This document shows positions 8,269 through 17,258 of a stretch of DNA of 64,000 bases, piece after piece. The notes beneath the pieces were generated by a model, which saw only the letters and a list, made by a program, of their open reading frames with translations, was not told the origin of the DNA and ran no database searches. The first letter of the stretch is position 1. The number at the start of each line of letters is the position of its first letter. This DNA comes from Bacteroidales bacterium UBA5226 (GTDB lineage Bacteria; Bacteroidota; Bacteroidia; Bacteroidales; UBA932), in NCBI GenBank assembly GCA_002409325.1, contig DHUU01000006.1:58486-122485 (forward strand), written 5' to 3'. The position numbers were made by a program, and so were the translations under genes.

Positions 8269-9186
8269 TTAAAACAATGGATTTGGGTATATACCTTCCC
8301 GGTGCAGGGATCGCAGCCTGGCCACCACGCCATCCCGGTCTTCCCGGTAGGTAACACCAAACCAACGGGCATTGGTCTGTAATACGTGACAATTTCCTTC
8401 CCCTGATCTGATGATCTGGTTTACCAAGGTAGGAAGGTGATATTCAGAAGCCGGTTCCTGAATGTGCTGTGCCAGAAATTCTGTGACCAGACGCTGTGCT
8501 TTTGGATAAACATCGGGCAGAAATCCCCAGCAATTCATAGAACACAGATCGCCGGGGCTTAATTCCAACTGGTTAGTCTCTTCATTATTGCCTGGGATAG
8601 TGCAATATATCTTTTCATTGTCGTACCGCTGGATTTTGAATCGCTCCACCACATCTGTCAAAAGTCCCCGGGCGTTGCTGTGACATATCCCCCTTGATAC
8701 AGGTCCGGAAGGGGAAAGTGTGTTTTCCAGCCGGTACCCGACCATGGCGCAGGAACCCTCATCCAGGTCTTTCCGGACCAGGAAGTCACGCAGAACGCAG
8801 AAAGCATCGCGTCCGTAAAAATCATCTGCATTGATGATGCCAAAGGGTGAGTCTACACATTTTGCCGTTGTAAGCAAGGCATGCCCCGTTCCCCAGGGTT
8901 TCTCCCTGCCCGCAGGGGGGCTGTAGGGAGCCGGGATATCTTCCAATTCCTGTGTGACGAACTCAAAAGAGAAACTCCTTCCGTATCGTGCTACACACAC
9001 GCGGTCGAATGCTTCCCTGAATGATTCCCTTATGACAAAAACAATCTTTCCAAATCCTGCCCCGAGGGCATCATAAATGGAATAATCCATGATTGTTTCT
9101 CCGTTAGGGCCCAGTCCGTCCAATTGTTTAAGCCCGCCGTAGCGGCTGCCCATACCGGCAGCCATGATAACCAATGTTGGCCGCAT
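8269..9186 (-). CDS. Sugar-phosphate nucleotidyltransferase
   Basis: A 305-residue NTP-transferase family protein. The N-terminal glycine-rich nucleotide-binding motif AAGMGSRYGGLKQ (about 9-21) and the metal-binding acidic pair in GIINADDFYG (about 112-121) fit nucleotide-sugar pyrophosphorylases such as UTP-glucose-1-phosphate uridylyltransferase-like proteins; the exact sugar cannot be read. It is the first gene of a leftward operon with a CPBP protease and manA, suggesting mannose or glucose activation. It is divergent from the DivIC-like gene with 41 bases between starts. Confidence 0.85.
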   Translation of the reverse strand: MRPTLVIMAAGMGSRYGGLKQLDGLGPNGETIMDYSIYDALGAGFGKIVFVIRESFREAFDRVCVARYGRSFSFEFVTQELEDIPAPYSPPAGREKPWGTGHALLTTAKCVDSPFGIINADDFYGRDAFCVLRDFLVRKDLDEGSCAMVGYRLENTLSPSGPVSRGICHSNARGLLTDVVERFKIQRYDNEKIYCTIPGNNEETNQLELSPGDLCSMNCWGFLPDVYPKAQRLVTEFLAQHIQEPASEYHLPTLVNQIIRSGEGNCHVLQTNARWFGVTYREDRDGVVARLRSLHREGIYPNPLF

Positions 9187-9200
9187 ATTGAAAATCCTCT

Positions 9201-9208
9201 TATATTTG
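9201..9208 (+). promoter_or_regulatory. Predicted -7 box of the divIC/ftsB-like gene
   Basis: TATATTTG, a full match to TAnnTTTG, 19 bases upstream of the ATG at 9228. A TTG at 9176-9178 lies 22 bases further upstream as a possible -33 element. Confidence 0.5.
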
Positions 9209-9227
9209 TTGTGGAAAATCCATTCTC

Positions 9228-9566
9228 ATGTCTAAACGTTTCACATATGACCGTTTTTTGAAGCCGCTCAGAAACAGGTATTTTATTGTGACTCTGATCT
9301 TCATAGTCTGGATGCTTTTTTTTGACAACAACAGCTTAACAAGCTGGGTAAGAACGCTGGGAGAATACTCTGCAAACAAGTCTCAGCAAAGATACTACAA
9401 AGAAAAGATTCATCAAACCGAAAGCAAGTTAAGGGAATTACAATCCAATAAAGATTCCCTTGAAAAATTTGCCAGAGAAAATTATTATTTTCACCGGCAG
9501 GACGAGGACGTGTTTATTATTACACCAGGTCCATCAGATCCCTCAGATCGCTCCCCATATAGGTAG
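9228..9566 (+). CDS. Septum formation initiator family protein (FtsB/DivIC-like)
   Basis: A 112-residue bitopic membrane protein: basic cytoplasmic N-terminus, one transmembrane segment (YFIVTLIFIVWMLFF, about 18-32), then a coiled coil (about 50-85) and the characteristic ARENYYFHRQDEDVFII end. This is the layout of FtsB/DivIC division proteins that link the FtsQ/DivIB and FtsL subunits of the divisome. The last 47 bases overlap the convergent yjjG-like gene. Confidence 0.88.
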   Translation: MSKRFTYDRFLKPLRNRYFIVTLIFIVWMLFFDNNSLTSWVRTLGEYSANKSQQRYYKEKIHQTESKLRELQSNKDSLEKFARENYYFHRQDEDVFIITPGPSDPSDRSPYR

Positions 9567-10218
9567 GGGCACCATCACAAGGCTGCCCCTCCGGGTTATA
9601 ATAATACTGATCAATTCCAAAAACCTGGGCTCCTTCTATATCAGTCTGAAAATTATCCCCCACCATAAGCGTTTCTTTTTTCTTCCCGTTGATAGAGGTA
9701 ATGGCCGCGGAAAAAATCTTCGGGTTTGGCTTATGAAAACCCACTTCCTCGGATATGAACACCCGGTTACCGAAAAAACGGTCCAGACCGCAGTTCCGGA
9801 TCTTGTCGTACTGGACCTGCCTGAACCCGTTTGTCAGAAGAGCCAACTGGCAGCCTTTATTTTGAAGGTATTCCAGGACCATGCTGGCATAAGGAACCAG
9901 CTTTGTTTTGGTTGGCATCAATTCAAGGTATTGCTCTCCAAAAACTGGACCCAGGTGCCCGGCATCGGGTACACCAGCCTGTTCAAGCGTAATGACAAAC
10001 CGAAAGTCGCGGAGTTTTTGCTGTGTGATCTGCCCCGCCTCATACATTTCCCATAACTGCTTATTGCAGGTACGGTACACTTGATAAAAGGCTGCAGGAT
10101 CGTCTATGTACTTGAGAAGACCGTGATCCCGTACCAATTCGGTAATGCATTCCAGGGCGTTACCTTCAAAATCCCAAAGCGTATTGTCCAGATCAAAAAG
10201 AAAAAAGCGGTACTTCAT
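9520..10218 (-). CDS. YjjG family HAD phosphatase (noncanonical pyrimidine nucleotidase)
   Basis: HAD-superfamily hydrolase of about 232 residues. Motif I is FDLDNTLW with Asp9 (nucleophile) and Asp11; motif II is LLTNG; the MVGDNFQTDIEGA segment supplies the C-terminal acidic motif. YjjG-type enzymes dephosphorylate pyrimidine nucleoside monophosphates, including damaged or halogenated ones. The start is placed at the ATG at 10218 because the upstream in-frame start is a GTG three codons earlier. It is the last gene of a folP-purB-yjjG group facing tmk, so nucleotide metabolism clusters here. Confidence 0.85.
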   Translation of the reverse strand: MKYRFFLFDLDNTLWDFEGNALECITELVRDHGLLKYIDDPAAFYQVYRTCNKQLWEMYEAGQITQQKLRDFRFVITLEQAGVPDAGHLGPVFGEQYLELMPTKTKLVPYASMVLEYLQNKGCQLALLTNGFRQVQYDKIRNCGLDRFFGNRVFISEEVGFHKPNPKIFSAAITSINGKKKETLMVGDNFQTDIEGAQVFGIDQYYYNPEGQPCDGAPTYMGSDLRDLMDLV

Positions 10219-10232
10219 AGAGATCACGATTG

Positions 10233-11576
10233 CTAATGACCTGTGTAATTGCGTGGTGTGATCTGGAGCAGCTCATCTTTTACCTCCTGGCTAATGTCCA
10301 GGTTGCGAATAAAAGCATGCAGGTATTCTTTATCTATGTGCATGTTGGTGCGGGTGAGTACCTTCAGTGTTTCGTAGGGCTGGGGATAATTTTCCCTTCT
10401 GAGAATGGTCTGTATGGCCTCAGAAATGATGGCCCAGTTCTCGTCAATATCTTTTTCAATGGCTGGCATGTTGAGTAGCACTTTTTCGAATCCCCTTTGC
10501 AATGACTTGAATGCCAACAGCGTATGCGCCAAGGGAACCCCCAGGTTACGTAAAACGGTGGAGTCTGTAAGGTCACGTTGTAACCGGGAAATAGGCAGTT
10601 TGGCGGCCAAATGGTCAAAGATGGCATTGGCAACCCCAAAGTTGCCTTCTGCATTTTCAAAATCAATGGGGTTGATCTTATGGGGCATGGCCGAAGAACC
10701 AATCTCCTGGTCCTTGATATGTTGCTTAAAATAATTCATAGATATGTAAGACCACATATCCTTGCTTAGGTCAATACATATGGTGTTGATCCGGCTCAGA
10801 TTGTGACAAAGGGCGGCTATGTGGTCGTAATGTTCTATCTGTGTTGTTGGAAAAGAACGTGGAATTCCCAATGTGTTGTTCAGAAATTTGTCGGCAAACT
10901 TGTGCCAGTCAATCTGTGGGTATGCGAGATTGTGAGCGTTAAAATTCCCTGTAGAGCCCCCGAATTTTCCTGTAAAGGGAACCTGTTCCAGGCTTTTGAG
11001 CTGTTCTTCCAGCCGGACTTTGAAGACCTGGATCTCCTTGCCCAACCTGGTTGGAGAAGCAGGCTGTCCGTGTGTATGGGCCAGCATAACTACCGGAGCC
11101 CACTCTCTGGACCTTACTTCCAGCATATCAATGACATTTCGCAACAAAGGGATGTATTCTTTTTGTATCCCGTGTTTCAGGCTCATGGGAATGGCCGTGT
11201 TATTGATGTCTTGTGAAGTCAGTCCAAAATGTACAAATTCACAATACTTATCCAGCCCGAGGGCTTTCATTTTGTTCTTCAAAAAGTATTCTACCGATTT
11301 TACATCGTGGTTTGTGACCTTTTCCTGTGCCTTGATAACCTTGGCATCGGTAATGGAAAAATTTTTGTACAAATTACGAAGAATGGGGAACCAACGTGAA
11401 TCCACATCTTTTAACTGGGGCAGCGGCAGTTTGCACAAAGCAATGAAATATTCTACTTCTACATGAAGCCTGTAACGTATTAGTGCGAATTCCGAAAAAT
11501 ACTGATTCAGGGGAGCTGTAACGGTATAATACCTTCCGTCAATAGGGGAGATGGCCAGCAACGGGTTAAATTCCAT
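10233..11576 (-). CDS. purB: Adenylosuccinate lyase
   Basis: Purine biosynthesis enzyme that cleaves fumarate from SAICAR and from adenylosuccinate. The fumarase/aspartase superfamily signature is clear as SSAMPHKINP (about residue 290), with the N-terminal half starting LLAISPIDGRY, typical of the E. coli-type PurB. 447 residues is close to the 456 of E. coli. It lies 15 bases downstream of folP and 14 bases upstream of the yjjG-like gene, all leftward, and is presumably co-transcribed with them. Confidence 0.95.
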   Translation of the reverse strand: MEFNPLLAISPIDGRYYTVTAPLNQYFSEFALIRYRLHVEVEYFIALCKLPLPQLKDVDSRWFPILRNLYKNFSITDAKVIKAQEKVTNHDVKSVEYFLKNKMKALGLDKYCEFVHFGLTSQDINNTAIPMSLKHGIQKEYIPLLRNVIDMLEVRSREWAPVVMLAHTHGQPASPTRLGKEIQVFKVRLEEQLKSLEQVPFTGKFGGSTGNFNAHNLAYPQIDWHKFADKFLNNTLGIPRSFPTTQIEHYDHIAALCHNLSRINTICIDLSKDMWSYISMNYFKQHIKDQEIGSSAMPHKINPIDFENAEGNFGVANAIFDHLAAKLPISRLQRDLTDSTVLRNLGVPLAHTLLAFKSLQRGFEKVLLNMPAIEKDIDENWAIISEAIQTILRRENYPQPYETLKVLTRTNMHIDKEYLHAFIRNLDISQEVKDELLQITPRNYTGH

Positions 11577-11591
11577 GGTGATATGATTTGA

Positions 11592-12386
11592 TTAATGCTC
11601 AAATATACTCATTTTTTTGTACAACGTAATCATCTGTACCGCATGTGCAACATCGTGAACACGAAGAATGGAGACACCTTTTAATAACAGTTGAAGGTGA
11701 AGGGCCGAGGTGCTGATCAGTGCGTTTTCAGGCGTTGTGCCCAAGGGAAGATATGTCATTCTTTTTCTTGATATCCCCGCAAGCAAAGGAGCGCAGGGCT
11801 CCCCCTTTTCGTTCCGGGGGACCAGCGAATGCAGTGATGAGAGCACCTCAAAATTCTGGTCAACATCCTTTTTGAATCCAAATCCGGGATCCAGGATGAA
11901 TTCCCTGACACCATACCTGTCTGCGGCCTCCGATACCTTTTGAAAAAAAAGGGTTATGGCCCGGGGCCCCTGATAAGGTTCCTGATGCATAGCAATCCAT
12001 GGCAAATCAAGAGATGCGATCAAAGGCAACATAGCCTTGTCAAAGTTTCCTGCAAAAATGTCGTTTACCCAGAACCGGCCAAGTATTGAATAGGCTTTTT
12101 CCACAATCATGGGCCGGAAAGTGTCAACAGAAAAAAGAATATCGGGATAATTTTCTTTAGCCAGCTTAAGAACGGGTTCCAGCCTGTTCCATTCTTCTGC
12201 CGGAGATGGCCATGATGCCCCGGGCCTGGTTGAGCAGGCGCCTATGTCCACGATGGCAGCTCCTTCCTGCAACATGTTTGCGATACGATCAAGAGCGCTG
12301 GCCGGGTCCATGGCACGCGAGCCGGCGTAAAAAGAATCGGGGGTACAGTTGACCACCCCCATAATTGCAGGGAAGCTGATATTCAT
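11592..12386 (-). CDS. folP: Dihydropteroate synthase
   Basis: Joins p-aminobenzoate to 7,8-dihydropterin pyrophosphate in folate synthesis; the target of sulfonamides. TIM-barrel motifs are all visible: IMGVVNCTPDSF (about 8-19), VDIGACSTRPGA, FSVDTFRP, DPGFGFKKDVDQNF and GISRKRM. The start is taken at 12386 (MNISFPAIMG), giving 264 residues. Longer readings would add 51 residues unrelated to the family and overlap tmk on the other strand. A TACTTTTG box ends 4 bases before the start codon. First gene of folP-purB-yjjG. Confidence 0.94.
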   Translation of the reverse strand: MNISFPAIMGVVNCTPDSFYAGSRAMDPASALDRIANMLQEGAAIVDIGACSTRPGASWPSPAEEWNRLEPVLKLAKENYPDILFSVDTFRPMIVEKAYSILGRFWVNDIFAGNFDKAMLPLIASLDLPWIAMHQEPYQGPRAITLFFQKVSEAADRYGVREFILDPGFGFKKDVDQNFEVLSSLHSLVPRNEKGEPCAPLLAGISRKRMTYLPLGTTPENALISTSALHLQLLLKGVSILRVHDVAHAVQMITLYKKMSIFEH

Positions 12387-12390
12387 AAAA

Positions 12391-12398
12391 CAAAAGTA
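12391..12398 (-). promoter_or_regulatory. Predicted -7 box of the folP operon, 4 bases from its ATG
   Basis: TACTTTTG on the minus strand, then TTTT and ATG. A start site at the usual distance from this box would fall on or next to the first base of the start codon. No clear TTTG at -33. Confidence 0.45.
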
Positions 12399-12426
12399 AT
12401 AAAAAACAGATAAGGTTTTTTTTATA

Positions 12427-12434
12427 TAATTTTG
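12427..12434 (+). promoter_or_regulatory. Predicted -7 box of tmk, 4 bases from its ATG
   Basis: TAATTTTG followed by TAAT and ATG at 12439. Mirror image of the folP arrangement on the other strand. No clear -33 element. Confidence 0.45.
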
Positions 12435-12438
12435 TAAT

Positions 12439-13107
12439 ATGTTGATTGTTCTGGAAGGTTTGGACGGAGCCGGTAAATCCACCCAACTAAAAGCAATGGA
12501 AGCGTATTTTAAAAAGCGCACCAGGCCGGTGCACTTCATGCACTTTCCCTGCTATGATACTCCTGTATACGGGTCTTTAATAGCCCGGTTTCTCCGTGGT
12601 GACAGTGGCCCTATTGATGCAGTGGACCCCTACCTGGTATCATTGCTTTTTGCTGGAAACCGTTTTGAGATGGCTCCCCGGATAAGAAGCTGGCTGCAGG
12701 ATGGGGAAGTGGTGCTTCTGGACAGGTACGTTTATTCAAATATTGCATTTCAATGTGCAAAACTCAAGAATCCAGGGGAAAGGGAACTACTTCGTGATTT
12801 TATTCTGAAAATGGAGTACGAACATTTTGGAATTCCCAGGCCCGAGGTGAACCTGTTTCTTGATGTTCCGCTCTCCTTTGTCAAGGAAAAACTGGAATCC
12901 CCCAGGCAAGGCGAAGATCGATCCTACCTGCAAGGGAAGGACGATATTCATGAGGCATCCCTTACGTTCCAGCAGCGTGTCCGGGATGTTTACCTGGAAC
13001 AGGCACAGGGCGATAAGTCTTTCAGGGTCATTTCCTGCAACGATCAAAAAGGGAAGATGGCTGACTGGCCGGTTATATTTGAACGGATTATACCATACCT
13101 GCCATGA
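12439..13107 (+). CDS. tmk: Thymidylate kinase
   Basis: Phosphorylates dTMP to dTDP. The Walker A loop is GLDGAGKST (residues 7-15), the DRY motif appears in LLDRYVYSN, and the lid region follows at about 145-165. 222 residues is slightly longer than most bacterial Tmk (about 205-215). The N-terminus MLIVLEGLDGAGKST leaves no room for a later start. It overlaps the next gene by ATGA (13104-13107), and is divergent from folP-purB-yjjG across 52 bases. Confidence 0.94.
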   Translation: MLIVLEGLDGAGKSTQLKAMEAYFKKRTRPVHFMHFPCYDTPVYGSLIARFLRGDSGPIDAVDPYLVSLLFAGNRFEMAPRIRSWLQDGEVVLLDRYVYSNIAFQCAKLKNPGERELLRDFILKMEYEHFGIPRPEVNLFLDVPLSFVKEKLESPRQGEDRSYLQGKDDIHEASLTFQQRVRDVYLEQAQGDKSFRVISCNDQKGKMADWPVIFERIIPYLP

Positions 13108-14333
13108 GAAAAATTTCCAGGATCTTACTGGGACTGCTTTTTGTGTTTTCGGGTTTTGTCAAGGCAGTGGATCCGGTAGGATCATCATTGATTTTCAAGG
13201 AATACTTCCACGCTTTCGGGATAGGATTCCTGGAGCCCTTTTCCCTGATTTGCGGGATCACACTGTCTGCCGTTGAATTCACACTGGGAGTCTTGGTCCT
13301 TCTGGACTTTCGCAAGCGGATTGCCGCCTGGGGAGTTTTTCTGTTCATGTCTTTTTTTACGATACTGACCTTATTCCTGGCAATATTTGATCCGGTGCAG
13401 GATTGCGGATGCTTTGGCGATGCTGTGAAATTAACCAACTGGCAGACTTTTTTTAAAAATCTATTTTTCTGGCCCTTTGCCTTGTTTCTTTTTTTACAGA
13501 GAAACAGGACAGCTCCCGTAGCCAGGGGAGCTGCAGAGTGGCCGGTCTTCATTTTTTTTGCATTAGTGATCACTTCTGTGTCTGTCTACAGTTACAGGCA
13601 CCTTCCCCTGATTGATTTCAGGGGATATAAAATTGGAAACAATATCGCCGCCCTGCTGGAAGAAGCCCGTCTGAATCCCGAATTTATCTTTACCACAGAA
13701 CTGATATACAATCGTGAAGGAGAAGAAAAAGTTTTTTTGCCGGATTCACTTCCCGACAGTACCTGGGCATTTGTCGATTCGCGTACAAGAACAACGGCCA
13801 CAGGTGTCCGTCATAAAATATCCGATTTTTCGGTACGGGACAAGTCGGGGCACTCCGTTACCGATTCCATCCTGGCAGTTAAGGCCACTGCTCTAGTACT
13901 GCTGGTTGCCTCTGAAGAGAACCTGCAGGCGAAAGTGCTGGCCCCCCTGGAGTTACTCATAGCTGAAAACCGGGAAAAGGGTCTTCCTTACTATGCCATC
14001 AGTGCCCTGCCGGCAGTTGTCACACAGGAGTTGTTGATGGAATACGGGATAGTCATGCCTGTCTATATGGCAGACTTAAAAACAGTGCTAACCATGATAC
14101 GCTCCACACCCGGATTGATGGTGATAAAGGAGGGGGTCGTACTCGCCAAATATGGTTTTAGGGATTATCCTGATCCCGAAACGTGGAGTAAACTAGTGAA
14201 CGAAGATCCGGAACTAGTGGTTGCCAGCACCAGCATCCGCAACAGGCTGAGAATGCAGCTTTTTATTGCCGGCCTGCTTTTATTTATCTTTCTGCTGCGT
14301 AAAGGATTCTGGTTTGCGCGGTCACGTTTCTGA
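13104..14333 (+). CDS. BT_3928-type membrane protein with DoxX/MauE-like domain
   Basis: A 409-residue protein. Residues 1-160 form a four-helix DoxX/MauE-like membrane domain, including DCGCFGDAVKLTNW (about 100-113), a motif shared with methylamine-utilisation MauE-like proteins that work with thiol redox. The remainder looks like a thioredoxin-like fold (about 225-375) but without a CXXC active site, and a last transmembrane segment (about 383-400) follows. It overlaps tmk by four bases (ATGA), a pairing I recall from other Bacteroidetes. Its stop codon directly abuts the stop codon of infB on the other strand. Role unknown, possibly envelope redox. Confidence 0.75.
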   Translation: MRKISRILLGLLFVFSGFVKAVDPVGSSLIFKEYFHAFGIGFLEPFSLICGITLSAVEFTLGVLVLLDFRKRIAAWGVFLFMSFFTILTLFLAIFDPVQDCGCFGDAVKLTNWQTFFKNLFFWPFALFLFLQRNRTAPVARGAAEWPVFIFFALVITSVSVYSYRHLPLIDFRGYKIGNNIAALLEEARLNPEFIFTTELIYNREGEEKVFLPDSLPDSTWAFVDSRTRTTATGVRHKISDFSVRDKSGHSVTDSILAVKATALVLLVASEENLQAKVLAPLELLIAENREKGLPYYAISALPAVVTQELLMEYGIVMPVYMADLKTVLTMIRSTPGLMVIKEGVVLAKYGFRDYPDPETWSKLVNEDPELVVASTSIRNRLRMQLFIAGLLLFIFLLRKGFWFARSRF

Positions 14334-17249
14334 TCAGAGTTTCCTCTTGACTTCAACAATGGTGTAGGCTTCTATGATATCACCGGTTTTGATGTCGTTG
14401 TATCCGTCAATGTTCAGACCGCAATCGTAACCGGCCTGTACTTCTTTGACATCGTCCTTGAAACGTTTGAGTGATCCAAGCATACCGGTGTATATGACAA
14501 TGCCGTCACGGATTATCCGCACTTTGGCATTGCGTGTGATCTTGCCTTCCTTTACCATACAACCGGCAATGGTCCCCACTTTGGATATTTTAAATATGTC
14601 CCGGACCTCGACGGTTGCCGTAATTTCTTCCTTTTCCACGGGTGCAAGCATTCCCTCGATGCCTTTATTGACATCTTCTATGGCATCATAAATGACAGAG
14701 TAGAGACGTATCTCAATCTCTTCCTTTTCTGCCAGTTTCCTTGCCGAGGCAGAGGGACGCACCTGGAAACCTATGATAATGGCATTGGATGCAGTGGCAA
14801 GGAGCACATCGGTCTCAGAGATACCTCCGACAGCCTTATGGATGACATTGACCTGAACCTCCTCGGTTGAAAGCTTGATCAACGAATCTGAAAGGGCTTC
14901 GATGGAACCGTCCACATCGGCTTTTACAATGATGTTCAGTTCCTGGAAATTTCCGATGGCAATACGGCGTCCGATCTCTTCCAGGGTAATGTGTTTCTGT
15001 GTTCTGAGTCCCTGGATCCGCATAAGTTGCTCTCTTTTTGCTGCCACTTCCCGTGCTTCTTTTTCATCTTCCATAGCAAAGAAAAGTTCTCCTGCGGCAG
15101 GAGCTCCGTTCAGGCCCAGGACAGAAGCGGGAGTAGATGGTCCGGCTTCTGTTATCTTTTGGCCCCTTTCGTTGAACATGGCCCTGACTCTCCCGGTACA
15201 GGAGCCGCTCAGGAGCACATCGCCTTGGTGCAACGTTCCAGTTTGAATCAAAATCGTAGCCAGGAAACCCCTGCCTTTATCCAGGGATGATTCAATTACC
15301 GTACCCGACGCCCGTTTGTTGGGATTGGCGCGCAATTCCAGCAGATCTGCTTCCAATAGGATCTTTTCCAGCAATTTATCAACGTTGGTTCCCTTTTTTG
15401 CAGAAATTTCCTGGCATTGGTGCTTTCCACCCCAGTCTTCCACCAGGATGTTCATATTGGCCAGTTGCTCTCGGATCCTTTCCGGGTTCGCTCCCTGTTT
15501 GTCGATTTTGTTTATGGCAAAAATCATAGGTACGCCCGCAGCTGAAGCATGGTTAATGGCTTCTATGGTCTGGGGCATGATGGCATCGTCGGCCGCTATG
15601 ATGATAATGGCCATGTCCGTGACTTTGGCACCACGTGCCCTCATGGCTGTAAAGGCTTCGTGTCCGGGGGTATCCAGAAATGTTATCAGGCGGCCGTTTT
15701 TCAGCAGAACACTGTAGGCCCCGATGTGTTGCGTTATACCTCCTGCCTCTCCGGCAATCACGTTGGCATCGCGAATGTAGTCCAGCAAGGACGTTTTTCC
15801 ATGGTCTACGTGTCCCATAACTGTAACGATGGGAGGTCTTTCACTCAGGTCTGCAGGATTATCGTCTTCTTCCTGGACCGAATCCTGCAATCCTGCTGTT
15901 ACAAACTCAACCTGATATCCGAATTCTTCGGCAACAAGGACCATGGCTTCTGCGTCAAGCCGCTGATTGATGGAAACCATAAGCCCAAGGTTCATACATG
16001 CGTCTATAACTTTGACAACAGGAACGTCCATCAGGGTGGCCAGTTCGTTTACGGTCACGAATTCAGTCACCTTGAGCAGGTTGCTTTCCATTTCCCTGCG
16101 TTCCTGTTCTACTGCCATCCGCTGGGTTACGATCTCACGCTTTTCACGACGGTGTCTGGACCCCTTTGTTTTTCCCTTGCCTTCGGTCATGCGGGCATAG
16201 GTTTCTTTAATCTGTTTTTGGATTGCATCTTCATCCACTTCCGGATGAATGGGTTTAAACCTTTCTTTTCCACGTCCTTTCCCACGGCTGGAATTATCCG
16301 TTTTGCGGGGAGGCACTTTGTTCACGTCTACGCGTTCACGGTGTGGTTTCTGGATTCTTTCGCGTTTAACTTTCTGTTTGTCGGCTTTGGATTTCTCCTT
16401 ATCCTCTGACGGTTTCTTCTTGTCAAACTGGGAGAGGTCCATCTGTCCGGTGATCTTGGGCCCTGCAAGTTTTTCAAACTCAGTTTCTATGTGGACCGGT
16501 TCTTCAGGTCTGGATGGGGAGACAGGTGTGGGTTTTTTTTCTTCTTTTGGTTTTATCCCGGTCTGGGGCTTGGAAGCAGGTTCCGGTGACGGTGCAACAA
16601 CTGTTTTCCCCTCTTTGGGCTTCTCAAATTGAGTCAGGTCAATCTTTCCCACAACGGTTGGCCCTTTTTCGGGGGCAGTCTGGATATCAGCACCGGGTAA
16701 GGCCTGAGGCTTCTCTTCTGTTTTATGTTGGACAAGAGGTTCTTCTGTGGCATGGGGCTCCTGTCTTAAGACAGGTTCTGGTTTTGAAGCTGGTTCGGAT
16801 TTTTCCACTGGTTCGGCCTTTGTTGCCGGTTCCTTCCCGGACGCTGGTTCAGATTTAGCCATAGACCCTGTACTGGCTGCCGGCTCCGGTTTAGCGATAG
16901 TGTCCTTCTTTGCAGCGGATTCGGGTCTGACCATAGGTTCCTGTTTTGCAGCGGGAGAGGGTGCAGGGACGGATTCTGTTTCTGCCTTGACTTTGGGTGC
17001 AGGTGAGACAGGCAGTTCTTCCTGCGATACATCTTTTACCTTAAGTATAATCTTTCTGGATTGTTCCTTTATTTGCAGTTCCTTGTCAAATTCCTTTTCA
17101 ACAAGTGCATAAGCTTCCTCGGGGATTTTGCTGTTTGGGGATGAATCCACTTCTATTCCCTTTTTTTTCAGGAAATCGGTAAGGGTACCAATCCCAATGT
17201 TAAACTCCTTGACTACCTTGCTTATACGAATACCTTGTTTTTCCGACAT
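14334..17249 (-). CDS. infB: Translation initiation factor IF-2
   Basis: GTPase that places initiator tRNA on the 30S subunit. The 971-residue protein has an IF2_N helix domain at the start (MSEKQGIRISKVVKEFNIG), a long low-complexity linker rich in Pro, Glu, Ala and Lys (about 85-330), and a basic stretch with a second IF2_N-like segment. The G domain follows, with GHVDHGKT (about 477-484), DTPGHEAF and NKIDK, and then domains II-IV. The linker contains repeated Ser-Glu-Pro-Ala type units and accounts for most of the size. Nine bases downstream of nusA; the two are surely co-transcribed. Confidence 0.96.
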   Translation of the reverse strand: MSEKQGIRISKVVKEFNIGIGTLTDFLKKKGIEVDSSPNSKIPEEAYALVEKEFDKELQIKEQSRKIILKVKDVSQEELPVSPAPKVKAETESVPAPSPAAKQEPMVRPESAAKKDTIAKPEPAASTGSMAKSEPASGKEPATKAEPVEKSEPASKPEPVLRQEPHATEEPLVQHKTEEKPQALPGADIQTAPEKGPTVVGKIDLTQFEKPKEGKTVVAPSPEPASKPQTGIKPKEEKKPTPVSPSRPEEPVHIETEFEKLAGPKITGQMDLSQFDKKKPSEDKEKSKADKQKVKRERIQKPHRERVDVNKVPPRKTDNSSRGKGRGKERFKPIHPEVDEDAIQKQIKETYARMTEGKGKTKGSRHRREKREIVTQRMAVEQERREMESNLLKVTEFVTVNELATLMDVPVVKVIDACMNLGLMVSINQRLDAEAMVLVAEEFGYQVEFVTAGLQDSVQEEDDNPADLSERPPIVTVMGHVDHGKTSLLDYIRDANVIAGEAGGITQHIGAYSVLLKNGRLITFLDTPGHEAFTAMRARGAKVTDMAIIIIAADDAIMPQTIEAINHASAAGVPMIFAINKIDKQGANPERIREQLANMNILVEDWGGKHQCQEISAKKGTNVDKLLEKILLEADLLELRANPNKRASGTVIESSLDKGRGFLATILIQTGTLHQGDVLLSGSCTGRVRAMFNERGQKITEAGPSTPASVLGLNGAPAAGELFFAMEDEKEAREVAAKREQLMRIQGLRTQKHITLEEIGRRIAIGNFQELNIIVKADVDGSIEALSDSLIKLSTEEVQVNVIHKAVGGISETDVLLATASNAIIIGFQVRPSASARKLAEKEEIEIRLYSVIYDAIEDVNKGIEGMLAPVEKEEITATVEVRDIFKISKVGTIAGCMVKEGKITRNAKVRIIRDGIVIYTGMLGSLKRFKDDVKEVQAGYDCGLNIDGYNDIKTGDIIEAYTIVEVKRKL

Positions 17250-17258
17250 ATAATCTCC

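Noticed and set aside
15549..16409. 286-codon open frame antisense to infB
   Set aside because: Complement of conserved IF-2 coding sequence; composition is a by-product of it.
16650..16990. Repetitive Pro/Glu/Ala-coding sequence inside infB taken as a tandem repeat element
   Set aside because: It is the normal low-complexity linker of IF-2, with imperfect units kept in frame.
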